Source of the DNA: Crocodylus rhombifer
Taxonomy: Eukaryota; Chordata; Crocodylia; Crocodylidae
Length of the DNA: 64,000 nucleotides
Direction: 5' to 3'
Assembly: GCA_038503035.1 (NCBI GenBank)
Contig: JAVSML010024262.1
Location: 1-64,000, forward strand
Shown here one piece after another: positions 52,601-64,000 of the stretch; positions within the stretch are counted from its first letter, which is position 1; each line of letters opens with the position of its first letter. The notes beneath the pieces were generated by a model. That model did not search any database, was not told where the DNA came from, and saw nothing but the letters and a program-made list of their open reading frames with translations. A program made the position numbers and the translations under genes.

Positions 52601-53540
52601 GCCCGGTTCCCCGCTTCCCTGTGCATTCCAGTGCAAACACAACAAAGGTTCACAAAAGTACTGTTTCAAAGGCGTCCCGGGAGACCTGTTAGCCAAAGAA
52701 AGGTTAGTAACACGAGCTGTTCTGTCGCAGGGAATTTCAAAGCGCACGTTCTCCAGGATTCAGAAATAAATCAAAAGCAAGGCTAAGTGGTAAAGTTCGA
52801 GCTAATTTCATTATCTCTCCACTTCTGTAGCGATATTACTGTTCTGTGCAAACATTAGTTGCTGTGCTGGCCTCTGTATAAGTAGCCATGCTGGCTACAA
52901 GCTCCGTTCTCCACGCGAACGCATAGGCTATGATTCTTGCTTGCAGCTCGGTCAGACCCAGGAGGGTCCCTTTGTCCAGCTTGGGTGATAACTCATCAAA
53001 TGACAGTCACAGCTCCCAGAAACAGTGCAGTGATTGGTGCCCAAGCAGCTGTTTCACTTTCTGCAGCCATGGGTGGTAGGGTTTATCTGATGCTTTACCT
53101 ATCGCTGTCTGGTTATCTGGTAGCACAAAGGTCCTTGTCCCCATCTTCCTTTCCTGGTAGTTGACCTGGCTTCTGATGGATGCAGCCGGCAGTGGTGTTC
53201 ATTCACCAAGTTGTGGACGAGCAAAGGTAGCCAGGCTCCCACCTCCAGTTATTAGATCTGCTCCTTCATAAACGTATGTTTCTTTATAAACAGCGATTAA
53301 CGAGCGTGCAGGGAAGTTCTGCAGTGTTGGTGCAAAACAGAATCCAGGTGAGATCCAAACTGAAAAGTCAGTGTCAGGCCTTCCCTCTGCTGATCGCTTC
53401 AGCCGCCTGTCAAATCCGAGCAGGCTTTCCGTTCTGCCGCGGAGGAGGCAGCGAAGCAGGTACCCCCGCCGTGCATCACGCCCAGCTTCCTAATGTTGCT
53501 GGCTGGTGAGCCTGCTTCTGTCTCCGAGGGCTTTTATTCT

Positions 53541-53666
53541 GAAGCTTTTACTTTTTTAGAAGCAGACTGCTTCTCAGTCAAGTGCAGAAATATGCATAAA
53601 ATCGAAGCTTTTACTACTTTAGTAGCAGACTGGTTCTCAGTCAAGTGCAGGAATATGCATAAAATT
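53541..53666. repeat. 63-bp tandem duplication (two copies)
   Basis: The unit starting GAAGCTTTTAC at 53541-53603 is repeated directly at 53604-53666. By my count 57 of 63 bases agree. Each unit ends AATATGCATAAAAT. There are only two copies, and no similar sequence was noticed elsewhere in the window. The period is a multiple of three, so an open frame runs through both units, but it has no known homology and lies within an intron. Confidence 0.92.
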
Positions 53667-56600
53667 GCCTTATGCATTTCAGCTCACTAGTGAACAAACT
53701 TGGATCCAAAGGAATTGTTCCTGAGAGCGCGTGCTGAAGGACTTGTGAGATTATCACCTTTGCTACTTAGGCAGAGCAGGGTGAGAGTTGATCCAGGGTA
53801 TTTTTTTTGTAACGGGGGGGTCTATCTTTAAAGCAATTAAAGTGTAATTTTTAAGCAGAACAGAGTTCCCAAGGCAATTTTAGTAGGCTGTTATCCTCCA
53901 GAAATTGTTTTGAAAGCACATGCGTCCACCCACAAATTGTATCCTAAACACAACATCTCATGGTGACTACATACGTTTTCTGTCTGAGGAGGATGGGGCT
54001 AAAGACTATTTTGATCTGCAGACTCCTTCAGATTTTATGCTGCATTATTTTTAGCATTAACAAGACAAATCCCGGTGGCTCTTTTCAGAAGCTGTTGCCT
54101 GAGAAAATGAGCTGTATTTTGTTTTGTTTGTTATAGTAGTTGGTTTCTGATGGATCTGCGGAGTTCAGATCGGGCTTCACCAAAGGAAATCTTTGTTTCT
54201 CAAGAAGCCTGTGAACAAGAAGCACAGCTGTGAACTAGGCGTGATATCGCCGGAAGGTTTGTGTGTGCTTCCAGCCCAGCACAGCTCGGATGCGGAGATG
54301 TTATAGGTGGCATTTACAGGACTCACACCAGCTCGACTGCAGCCCTATTGTGTTCGAACCAGAGCAGGTAGGAGCGGCTGCTATTTTGAAGCAGGGCGCA
54401 TTGCCGGCTCGTCTTGCTGGTGGACAGTAAAATATGCATTGACGTCAGAACTGGCTGATCAGCATTCAGTTCATGAAGTGGGTCAGGTTTGTTTCTGCCA
54501 CACTCATACCTTTCCTTTATCAGTCCCTCTCTCCTCACAATTATCTCCCTCACTCATATTACCATAATAACAAAAGATCCGTGTGTCTCCACCAAGCCAG
54601 GTAGGTTGAATCTAGTTGGTAATTTTAGAAAAGTGGATTAACTTAACCCTGAAGCCATTTGCTCTTCTGCAAGAGGAATTTTTTTTAAAGGTACAAATTA
54701 GAGACCACCTCATTGTTGGGTGCATGGCATACATTACAGTGGTTCTCTCACTCCTGGGAAATAGCTTCCATTTCTCAGCTTGAGAACTGGCTTGAAACCT
54801 CGATTTAAAAAAAAAAAAAGAAAAGAAAAAAGGAAAGAGAATCATTTAAATTATGTAATTGCAAAATTGCCTCGTGGAGATTCACCATTTTTTTGAAAGG
54901 GGTAAAAAGGTAGAGAAACAAAATGCTAAGAACCCTCCAGCCAATATTTGTAGACTGCAAAAACTACAGTTTGTTCAACCAGACACAGGACCATAAATGA
55001 TCTTATTTTTAAAGTGCAGATGCTCCCATGAAGATAGCAGCCCTCAGATAGCAAGTCCAGGTGCAGATCTTCAAAATATTTAGACTGGGACATACCCTAT
55101 AAAGACTAGGACATGCTTTGCTCTGTAGTGTTAGTGTTCTTCAAATCTGATTGATAGATCTGGAACTAGAAATGATGAATAAAGGTTCTAATACGTTAAA
55201 AGGAGCTCCTTTTATCCGGGTGAAGTTTGGTTAGAAGGGAACAGCAATTTCAAAACAAGAACATAGACGTTAGGGTTGGTGGGGGGGGTCTAATTTGTGT
55301 TGACAACTAACTCTTTGTAACAAAGCAAACTAATCAAAATAAAAATAAAACCAAAAAACAGCAAAGCAGGCCAGTTAAGCACCTCAAATACAGGAACACA
55401 TGCTGCACCCCATCCAAGTGTTGATCTTTTTATTCCAAGTACATTTTTAACAGTGATATTGTGAGCCCTTAAAAAAACTTGTTTTACACAAGTGGAAGAA
55501 GCAAGTATGGGAAAATTAAGGAAGCAAAGGAGCAACATTTCATTAGTCGTAGAGCCTAATGACTGATGTTGAACTCTCTGCATGGGTAATCATTTTGTCC
55601 AACAATGGGATGTAATTGGATTAGTAAAGATTGGTGCAATTTGCTGGCATATGTATCCCTAAGTATCTGAGACTCATGGTACATGAAAATGTCCAATTTT
55701 GAATTAATAGGTTTCTGGCTTTGGCCGTTATCTGTATTGCCAAGGCATGTCATTTTTCAGCCTTTCCTTTACATCCAGAAAGATGTCAGTGCTCCTCTTA
55801 GAAAAGAGAAGCAACCAAATTGTAGGATAATGGATAAAACACAGAAAGAAGTAAGTGTTTGGACATTTATGGGGCAAATGCTCCAGACATCAGCCACAAA
55901 ACGTATGAAATGGAAACCAACTGGTAGGTGGAGAAGAAGGGAAACCTCAAGAACAACCTTAAGGAGGGAGGCCAGAACAGTTGGTAGCAACATGCTGGAG
56001 CAAGTGGAAGTAGGAGCAAGGGGCAGGGGGAGGAGGTGGCGGAGACTGGCTTCTGCTCTCCCTGCCCCTGTGGGAGCTGGAAGGATGCAACACCGCCAGC
56101 CTGGTCTTCTCTGTTGTGGAAGAGGGTGTCTGCTGCTGCTTCATGCGGTCGAAGGGCATCCGTCTGTGTCGAGCCAGTACAAACGTTCTGTCGGTGTCAC
56201 TGGCCACCTCTGCAAGGGTCAGGCTCTCCAGGTTTAGCCTCTGCTTGTTCTTGGGGTGCATCTTAAGCGAGCTCATCAACTCTTTGGCTACAAAGCAGAA
56301 ATATTTTTAGAGATTGTAAAGATGGAGACAAAAAATGTCTGTTTTCAGTCTTTTTAATACCTGCCCGATCACACTTCTTTCTTCATTTGTTCAGATTTGT
56401 GTAATAGTAATAAATCCTTCTTCCTTCCTCCAGCGGTTTCTGCATGTTCACACTTACAAAATGTGTCAGTGGCGCAGCTTAGCCACGACTCTGAATGTGC
56501 AAAATCCACCTTACAGAGCCCCAGTAACAGGAGAGAGAATTTCATTTGAACGGCCTGTGTCTTTACATGGCTCTGCCCTTATCAAAAAAACATGGAGGTG

Positions 56601-57329
56601 CTGAGTGATGTGTTGGCACTGCATATAAGTGTGCTGCGTGGGGAACAACGTTATTGTTATATAATGCTAATTTACATTTTTCAGCACTAATGTCTGGAGG
56701 GCTTTGGCACCAGAGAGGTCAAAATTATGTGATTATGACAATGTACCCTGATAACGGTCCAGAGTTGGAAGAGGGAATATATCGGAGTATAGTGAAACAG
56801 TAGCTGTTCAAAATGTGCCATTTTCAGGGACTGAGACGGCACCAGGCGCGTTCCCAAAATGGCAAGCTGAATATCCATGTCTTATTTATTCTGCAGCGTC
56901 TAGTCACTCAAACTCTGCCTCTCTGCAAACGTACTCGTGAGGTGGTGGTGGGACCTGAGCAGGGCCACAATTCTCGGCAACAACCTGGTATCTTTTCGCT
57001 GCGTTTAAACATAGCTGGTGGGGGCGGGGGGAGTCTTAACCGATCTAACATTTTCAAGGTAACTGTGGGGCAAGTTCAGACTTAATGGCACCTGCACAGA
57101 TGGCAACATGCTTGTGAGGGAAGAAATTGCCTCGTGTCTCCTGAAGTATTGTCAAGGTTGCTAAGCCAGTAATGTGCGAAGAAAAATTGTGTCGACATGA
57201 ATTAAAAATTTCACAACACAAGCCTGGCTGTGATAGGAACAAGGTAGGCGATAAAAAGGGAGTGAGGGATTTGGGAGGGTTGTTTTTTGTTTGTTTGTTT
57301 TTCATTTTAAGGGATTTTCTTCGCCATTT

Positions 57330-59060
57330 GATCATGACTTGTGTTGGATGTAGGGGACAGAGGAAAGGGCACGACACCGTGAGGGTGACCGTGTGCTTTC
57401 CACTCTGCAACAGGACCTGAGCTGGTCTTGACTCTGTGTCGGTTCGGATGATGAGGATGGACCACAGGAGCAGGGTGCCTTGTCTGGCCAGCTTGCCTGG
57501 CTTCCTCCATGTTTCCTGAGCACAATATTGTCCCGGATCCCGAGGGTGTGCTCTGCTCCGACCCTTTTACAGTGTCTCTGAAGGTTTCCCTTCTTTGTGA
57601 TCACGCTGAGCCTCCGGTGCGCTTGAGGGGAGCCTCATGACTGCTCCTCTGAGATGCGGCATCTGGCTTCAGCACCTCCTGTTTTCCAGCATGACCTCTT
57701 CCTGCCCGTTTAAATGAGCTTGAGCCCCTGGTACAAACATCCCCTCCAGCAGATGTTCTTCGTAACATGGGACAGCCTTTCTGAAGAAAACATGACTCAT
57801 TAGCTGACCGGGACAGTTTTTCTGGTCATGGGGCTGGTGCAGTAAAGCGAAGCCTAAGTGCACATCTCTCCTCTACGGTGCCAGCTTCTCCTTGTTGGAT
57901 GATGTGGGCCTCTCTGCTCTGGTGTAGGAGGAAAACTACCTCCTGGTAGCAAACCTGCCTAGCCCTACTTGGCCTTCCCAGGCTAAATCACCCCATCCTC
58001 TGAGACAGAAGGACTCTCGTCCCCTTGGAGCACCTCAGTCCTTGTCCCAGTCCCAGTGCTCCTATGGGTGCTGCCCTCCCAGTTCAGAGTGGGGAGGGCT
58101 TGTGATCAGACAGTTCGTCCACATTTAACGAGCCCCTCTTCCCCCTTGGACAGCAGTCGGTATTCTCCAGAGTGTCTTCAAGACATTCACACCTTGCCAG
58201 TCCTTGATAGCCGATTTGTACCAGCCCAGATGTCTCTGTGACTTAGTCAGTACACTGTTTATTCCTTCTTCTCTAGAAAGAAATAAACCCTTTCATACTA
58301 AGTGGGCTGTGGTACAAAAGTGAGTGGAGCAGCCAAGTCACACGCACAATTTATATCCCAAAATGTCCGGCAGTAATTTCGCTAGTCCTGCACAGATAGC
58401 TGTCCCTTTGAATATCCTGTGCTAGTCACAGAGATGACTGACGGAAAGAAAAAGTAAAACCCTCCCATAGTTGCAGAGTTTATGGACTGCAAGGACCATT
58501 ATGTGACCCAGAAATTGCTGCCCTGAGCCCAGTCATGTTGTGTTGGCTCTAGACTAACTTTTCAGAAAGCTGTCTTATTTTGATTCGGGGATGTCGAGTG
58601 AGGGAGACTCCCCGGTGCTAATCTCTAGCTTTACAAGATGTTCCTTTTCATTTATAACCCAGGCAGTTCATGCTGCGAACTGCAGGTCGCAGTTCCCACT
58701 TCACTTGCATCCGACCCTTTTGCAGTCTCCGCAAGGAGGGCACTCCATTTAGGTCTCAAGACTCCAGCCATCTTGTAGTGAAATCCTTCCACTCCCTTCC
58801 CCTGGGTTTCAGATCCCTATAATTCACTGAGATCATGTTAGGAGCTCGGACACCACTTCTGTACCGGCAGCTCTGGTCTCTGAGGAGTGCCGTCAGTCTC
58901 ATGCAGCGAGTGTGCAGGAGTTGGTAGTATTCCTAAAGTAGTATACCTAAAGCAGAGTAGTATTCATCTAAATGCAAGCTTTTAAGAAACAACTATACCA
59001 GCAAAGAGCAAGGGCCCTGTCTCCTTGGGCCTTCTGAAGAACGGCGAATGAGTCTGCTGC
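57330..59060. other. GC-richer block of unknown origin in intron 4
   Basis: About 1.7 kb with higher GC and many pyrimidine-rich words, unlike the AT-rich intron around it. It contains an AAATAAA-type polyadenylation-like word near 58280. Several short open frames exist on the minus strand (for example 57669-57863) but none resembles a family I know. It could be a decayed LTR element or an old processed sequence. I cannot support either from motifs, terminal repeats or a tail. Confidence 0.3.
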
Positions 59061-60403
59061 TTCCTTGGCCAGTGGAGCATTGCAGAGACTTCACGTTTTT
59101 GAAGGAGAATTGGTATGTTACTACAGAAATCGTTGTATTCATATTATTTGTATTATTACTGAATATGTGTTGGGGCTTTCCAGAATGAAGACATCCTCTT
59201 CTGAAAAGCTAGTGATCTGAAGAGCTGAGCAATGTCACAAAAGGAACAAAGCATTTGGGGATGCATATCTTTCTCCCCCCTCAAATAAAAATTGCTAACC
59301 CTCAATTATTGCTTGGACTTATCCAGTGTTAAGTGGGTAACTGTTTGGAGGCATATTATAGGGAGTGGGTCTGAAAGAATGAAGTGTGGACTGAGCTTAA
59401 TGAAAGGAGAGCATCCCAGTGATGGGGACAGTAGGGTACAATGCACACAGACGACTCGTTCACGAACACCACCTGTTCGTGGATCTGCCTTTTATCCGAC
59501 TGCATCTGGCTGTCGGAGGATATATGTTGAATACCATAAGTTAGGAATGGGGGAAGCTTGAAAGCTGTGCCGGGGTGGCTCTGTTTTTCGGTTATCATTA
59601 ACACAAGCCACCACATGGACACCTCCTAGGGCTGAAATATTTTTTCTAACATGTTAAGCGCGTGGTGTTAAAGATCAGAGCCTTTGCAGGTGTTTTTCAC
59701 AGAGGAATAATCCTCCCTGAGACTTTCCTGTCTTTTAAAAATATAGCTGGTGCTGCAATAATTATCATGTCAGGATTGTGCCTCATCTTGCCTGCTTAGG
59801 CAAATTTCACACCTACGTAATGACTTCCTGGCGGCTGTGACATGGGGTTGCTAGGTCTCCAGCCACAGATTGAAGAGCGGGGACGTTCTGCAAAGCTATA
59901 TCTGCTCTGCAAAGTTAACCGAGCAGTTGTTCACACGGTTCGGGCCACCCTGGAGGTGGGAACCAGGCCCTGGGTCTTCAGTGTTTTTTCTCCACATGCC
60001 GATGAGGACCTGGGGGCACGTCCTCTGACTCCAAGTGCTAAAACATTCGAGGAGACTTTCCCAGTCCGCTGTGTCGGGAGCATCTTGGGGACTTGTGGGG
60101 GTGGCTTTGGAGGACTGTCAGCATGGAAAGATTTAGCATGTGCAAGGCGGGAGGGTTCAATCCTGAGTAACAGCAAGGCCCATCTCTAGCCTGCACCCCT
60201 ATGAGATGAGCTGACCTAACCTTCAGGTCCCAAGGTCAGAGTTTGGTTTAGGCGTGGTGCTATTTCAGGGAGGTGGAAAGGTCACGTGGAGACGCTGCTG
60301 CTGAAGATTCGTTCCTGTATCTAGCTTCCCACGAGCCAGCCTCAAAGGCCCTGCCAGCCATAGTTGGTCTTATCATGACAGCACGTTGAGACATCCCTAT
60401 AAT

Positions 60404-60419
60404 GTCTCTCTCTCTCTCT
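60404..60419. repeat. (TC)n microsatellite
   Basis: About eight TC units. A simple repeat. Confidence 0.85.
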
Positions 60420-60787
60420 TTGCCGGCTGGCTGGGTTATGTAAAAGAAGGCAGTTTGTCAGGTGCATGGAACTGATAAATGCAAGGGGACTGTTGGACCG
60501 TATTGTCACAGCTGAGCAAAGGCCCATGTTTTTAAAAGGAAGCAGGAGTTGGGTAGTTCCCCTTTGGTTGTCGTGTTTTGGAGTCATCACTGCAGCATTC
60601 CCAGAGCATATTGCGTGGATCGAATCGGGGCGGGGGACAGAGAGGTCACGCCACTCTTAATGAAACTCTGCGTACGTGTGAGGGAGGCGGAGCAGAGCGC
60701 CTGTTCGTATTGCTGGGTGCTGTGCTTGGGAACGTCCCCACAAGGGGTCGGGGCAGACCCTTGCTGGCTGTGCTGGCTGCTTGAGAT

Positions 60788-60940
60788 GCTCTGCCACCGA
60801 CTGAATGTGTGACCTCGGGCGAGTCAGTTCGCCTCCTTGTCCCAGTCTCCTCTCCTGTAAAATAGGGGTAATACTTAACATCATAACAAGTGCCATACTA
60901 AATGCTCTGAGGTCTGTGGAAGGAAGACACAGCTATAGTA
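60788..60940 (+). mobile_element. MIR-type SINE (CORE-SINE), central and 3' part
   Basis: GCTCTGCCACCGACTGAATG is followed by TGTGACCTCGGGCGAGTCAG, TCTCCTCTCCTGTAAAATAG and GGGTAATACTTAACATC, then a tail AAATGCTCTGAGGTCTGTGG. These segments line up in order with the MIR consensus (GCTCTGCCACT, TGTGTGACCTTGGGCAAGT, CATCTGTAAAATGGGG, and a tail around AAGTGCTTTGAG). It is old and diverged; the tRNA-like head is missing or unrecognisable. Confidence 0.87.
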
Positions 60941-63900
60941 GGTGCAGTCATCTTAAACGTCACGTGTCAATGGGTGATGTCAGTTTAGAGGTTCACGTCG
61001 TGTCTCTGTGTCCGGAGCCCACAGGGTTAGCAGGAGCATTGGAAAAGAGTGGGGAGAAGCAAGGAAGGAATGACACGGATGGTGTTTCTGCAGTGCGACT
61101 GACCTACCAGCTCCACTTGTCTGTCTGAACCCAGATGGGCCGCGGAACGGGGCCCTGTTAGAAAGTCAGCTTGTGGGATGAGTCCCCATTGAATAGCCTC
61201 CTTATTGGGTTGGGTATTGACTGAAAGTTTACATTGCCTCAAACCATGTGTTTTCTACTGCAAAGGTTTCCATGCTGTGGCCTGTAGGCTTAACTGGCAG
61301 CATGACACTGGCTCCCCTTTGTTCCTAGCTAGCACATTTCATTAAAGACAGCTCAAACTGCCCTGAATATTTTCCTGCTATTACTTCTCACATAAGCAGT
61401 TGCTATAGATTCCATGCTGGTGCTTTGCAGTCGGAAATGAGAGGGGAGCCAGTCTCACTACTAGGACGTAGTTCATGCTGGGAAAAGGCTTGAGACCACC
61501 TGCGTCTTTAAAGGATCCTGCTGAAGTTCTCCGTGACGGACCAGTGAAGACTTCACTCCATCGGCACCCGGCTCTGGTGTGTTTAATTAAAGAGAACACC
61601 ACAGATTAACACAGCACAGCCTAACAAGGCAGTGAAAAACAAGAACTTGTAGCCTTTTGTTAAGGAGGGTCACCCACCATGAGTCTAAATGGTTAATAAA
61701 GCATGATTCCAGCTCTGGGTATGTGGCACTCCAGAGCCAGGACAGGTTAGCTTTACCTAGCCCATTGGTTCCTTTTTGTTGAGGGTTAGATTGTATTTTC
61801 CTTTAATTAAAATAACCCAGTGTTGCTTTGATTGCAACTTTGAGGCTCTTTCCTTTTGTAGCACAGGTCATGTGCGGCAAGGTCTGAGTCCTTTGCAGCT
61901 GTAATACAGGGTACACAAATAGAGCAAAATGAAGCAGTATCAGTGGTGCCTGCACAATGTCTACTAATCACAGTGTTTATCAGCACAACTATCTGCTGAT
62001 CAGTGCCACATGGTATTCACATGCCTATGAGGTATTCAGTGGTTGATAGGGCTAAATCAGCAGCCTGATTACTGTATAGCAACACTCTTGACTTTCACAA
62101 GATCCCCCAAGTCACACCAGGGAACAGTGAAATGTTAGGAGCTCAGCTAGTTAGGAGAGTAAAGCATTACCATCTGAAAAAAATCACAAGCTGCAAGCTT
62201 ACACAGGACAACTTTGTTATTCTGTAGAAAAGCTGGCAGGTCCCCACTTAGAGAAGCAGCTAACCCAGAGTTAGGCTGATGCTGAGCACAAACGATATTC
62301 AGGTGAAGATGCACGTTACACTGGGACCATGCGAACTGTGGACTATGAAGCAGTGTTAAAGCTAGAACGTGCTGTGAGCAGTCACGTGTGAAGGGTAATA
62401 CCGTTTCTTGCCTGCACTGCTCTGACTTGCCCCAGGAAGGTTGGTGTGCAGGGGTGTAGCTGGGAGCCAGGATGTCTGGGCTCCATCGCTGCGTGGGGAG
62501 GCAAAAGTAATTGAGGTTAAGTGAACTTTTCCGTGGCATTTGCCCAGTTCCAGGTGAAAGGCACAGCCCCCTCGGAGGAAAACTGGGGACTGGTTCTGGA
62601 TTGGCAGGGGTTGTTGGAGGGCTCCCTGCAGCACAGCCATCACCCCCCGCCCCAGGACAGAAATGCGGAGGCTTGCAGAGGGAAGGCACTGCCATGCCTC
62701 TGCCTCCCAGCTCCATTCCTGCCACTGCATCCCCACTTCCTGGCACTGGCAAGGCCCTGCCTGCGCAGTAATTTTCAAGGGGGGTGGGAAATTCATCCAC
62801 AGAGCAGGAGTAGGGGGAGGGAGGGTGCTAGAGGACTGCAAATTGCTTGTTTTACCTCTGTGGAGCAGACTGAAGTTACCCTAATGCAAGCTGGGTAGCA
62901 CAGGCCAAAGTTAACCCTCACCTGAAGTTGTAGGACCTAAAGATGCTCAGAAAGCATGTAGCAGGAGTTAGAGCTTCAATGTGCAGATGCTCAAGTTTTA
63001 AGTGTCCTTACTATGATCTAAGCATAATGTGTAACTTCACCTTCCCTCTGCAAAGCACAAGAGTTTGTGGGTCATAGACTGCATGGCCTGTAATGCAGCC
63101 TGACCCAGGAAATAAATACAGCTAATTAGTTTGAAAAAGTTAAAGCTGGAGCTTGAAGCGTTTAACGTGAAGAATACATCTGGTTCCACCCAGGCACCTC
63201 TTTCATTTCAGTGAGTGTTTTCTTCTGCCTGTCTGAGTATTAGCAGTGTTTTTTGCCTTTAGGGAATAAGCAAGACTGTCTGCGATCTACAGAAGTTATG
63301 GCCCTGTTAGGGAGGCTAAACAGTTCAGACCCTCCACGCACCTCGGGGAGACATCCTGGCCCCACTGAAGGCAAAGGCAAAACAGTGGAGCAGCAAAGAA
63401 TGAGCAGATGCATTGATATAAACACAGTGCTGCAACCTGTATTAATTAAAAATGTATTAATATCTAATTAACAGCACTGCGTGGATCAGCAGTGAGTAGG
63501 TTTGTGGAACTGAGAGTGTTCAGAAGCAAAATCTGAATGTGTTCGGGCAGGGGCAGATGTTGAGGAGAAAGCCCAGGTGTATATAAGAATTGCAAATGGA
63601 AGAGAGCAAGAACGGTGGCAGGAAAGCAGAGGAACTGAGCAGTAGAGCAGATCAGAGCAATGCAGAAGTTTAAGGGTGCAGCGGGGAACCAGGTGTGGAA
63701 GGGAAGAGAGCCACAGCAGAACCCAGAGTTGGCAGCCCCTCCTCCCCCCCCCATGGTGTGGTAGCTTTGCTTTGTGTGTCTCCTGAGAACAGGTGCACTT
63801 TATCCCTGCAGCCCTGCCTTGGGTGTCAGTGAGTAATCCAGATGAGGATCCGGATGTCCCCGATGATACCGGTATAGATAAGCTGATGGCACGCAACTGC

Positions 63901-64000
63901 TCTGCTAAGCTCTATTGCCAAAGCAACGTTCTAGGGACATCCTCAAAGTCCAGATTGGCATCAGAGCCTGAAAGCAATACCGATGCCTTAGGGACTGCCC

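Noticed and set aside
55683..56237. 184-codon open frame on the + strand in intron 4
   Set aside because: It matches no family I recognise, has an Arg-rich low-complexity middle and overlaps open frames on the other strand. There is no promoter, CpG island or splice context, so it is most likely chance.
62147..62800. 217-codon minus-strand open frame near the window end
   Set aside because: It is long for the region but Pro/Ser-rich without any motif, and the + strand has overlapping open frames of similar size. No supporting signals.

Overview
This is vertebrate nuclear DNA holding the 5' part of one gene, SIK2 (salt-inducible kinase 2), on the + strand. The predicted peptide matches the N-lobe and catalytic loop of the SIK2 kinase domain over four exons: 107-256, 11116-11232, 17741-17804 and 49310-49471. 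Every junction has canonical AG/GT signals and the reading phase is kept throughout. The four exons encode residues 1-164. The next residue, the Asp of the DFG motif, is split by intron 4, and the exon that completes it is not in the window. The rest of the kinase domain, the UBA domain and the long C-terminal region therefore lie downstream of base 64000.

The organism is most likely a non-avian sauropsid, with a crocodilian favoured over a turtle. There are many CR1 LINE 3' ends, in both orientations. The best CR1 copy is about 3 kb, and its 3' UTR ends in a short ACTATGA-type repeat rather than the ATTCTATG repeat typical of bird CR1. The introns also carry MIR-like tRNA-SINEs, hAT-type DNA transposons with 8-bp target-site duplications, a decayed Ty3/Gypsy integrase region and a decayed DIRS-like gag. 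This species call is an inference from repeat families recalled from memory.

Layout: 1-720 is a CpG-rich promoter, 5' UTR, exon 1 and the start of intron 1. Bases 257-11115 are intron 1, which is AT-rich with few recognisable repeats. Intron 2 (11233-17740) holds the DIRS-like gag remnant and one CR1 end. Intron 3 (17805-49309, 31.5 kb) is the transposon-rich part: a G27 run, Gypsy remnant, the long CR1, two hAT elements plus a possible third, several CR1 ends, a MIR and a tail-only poly(T) insertion. Exon 4 follows, then intron 4 (49472 to past the window end) with a 63-bp tandem duplication, a GC-richer unassigned block and a second MIR.

No other host gene, tRNA, rRNA, CRISPR array or multi-gene system was found. 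Most open frames in the introns are chance or belong to dead transposons. Repeat edges are approximate unless bounded by a target-site duplication.
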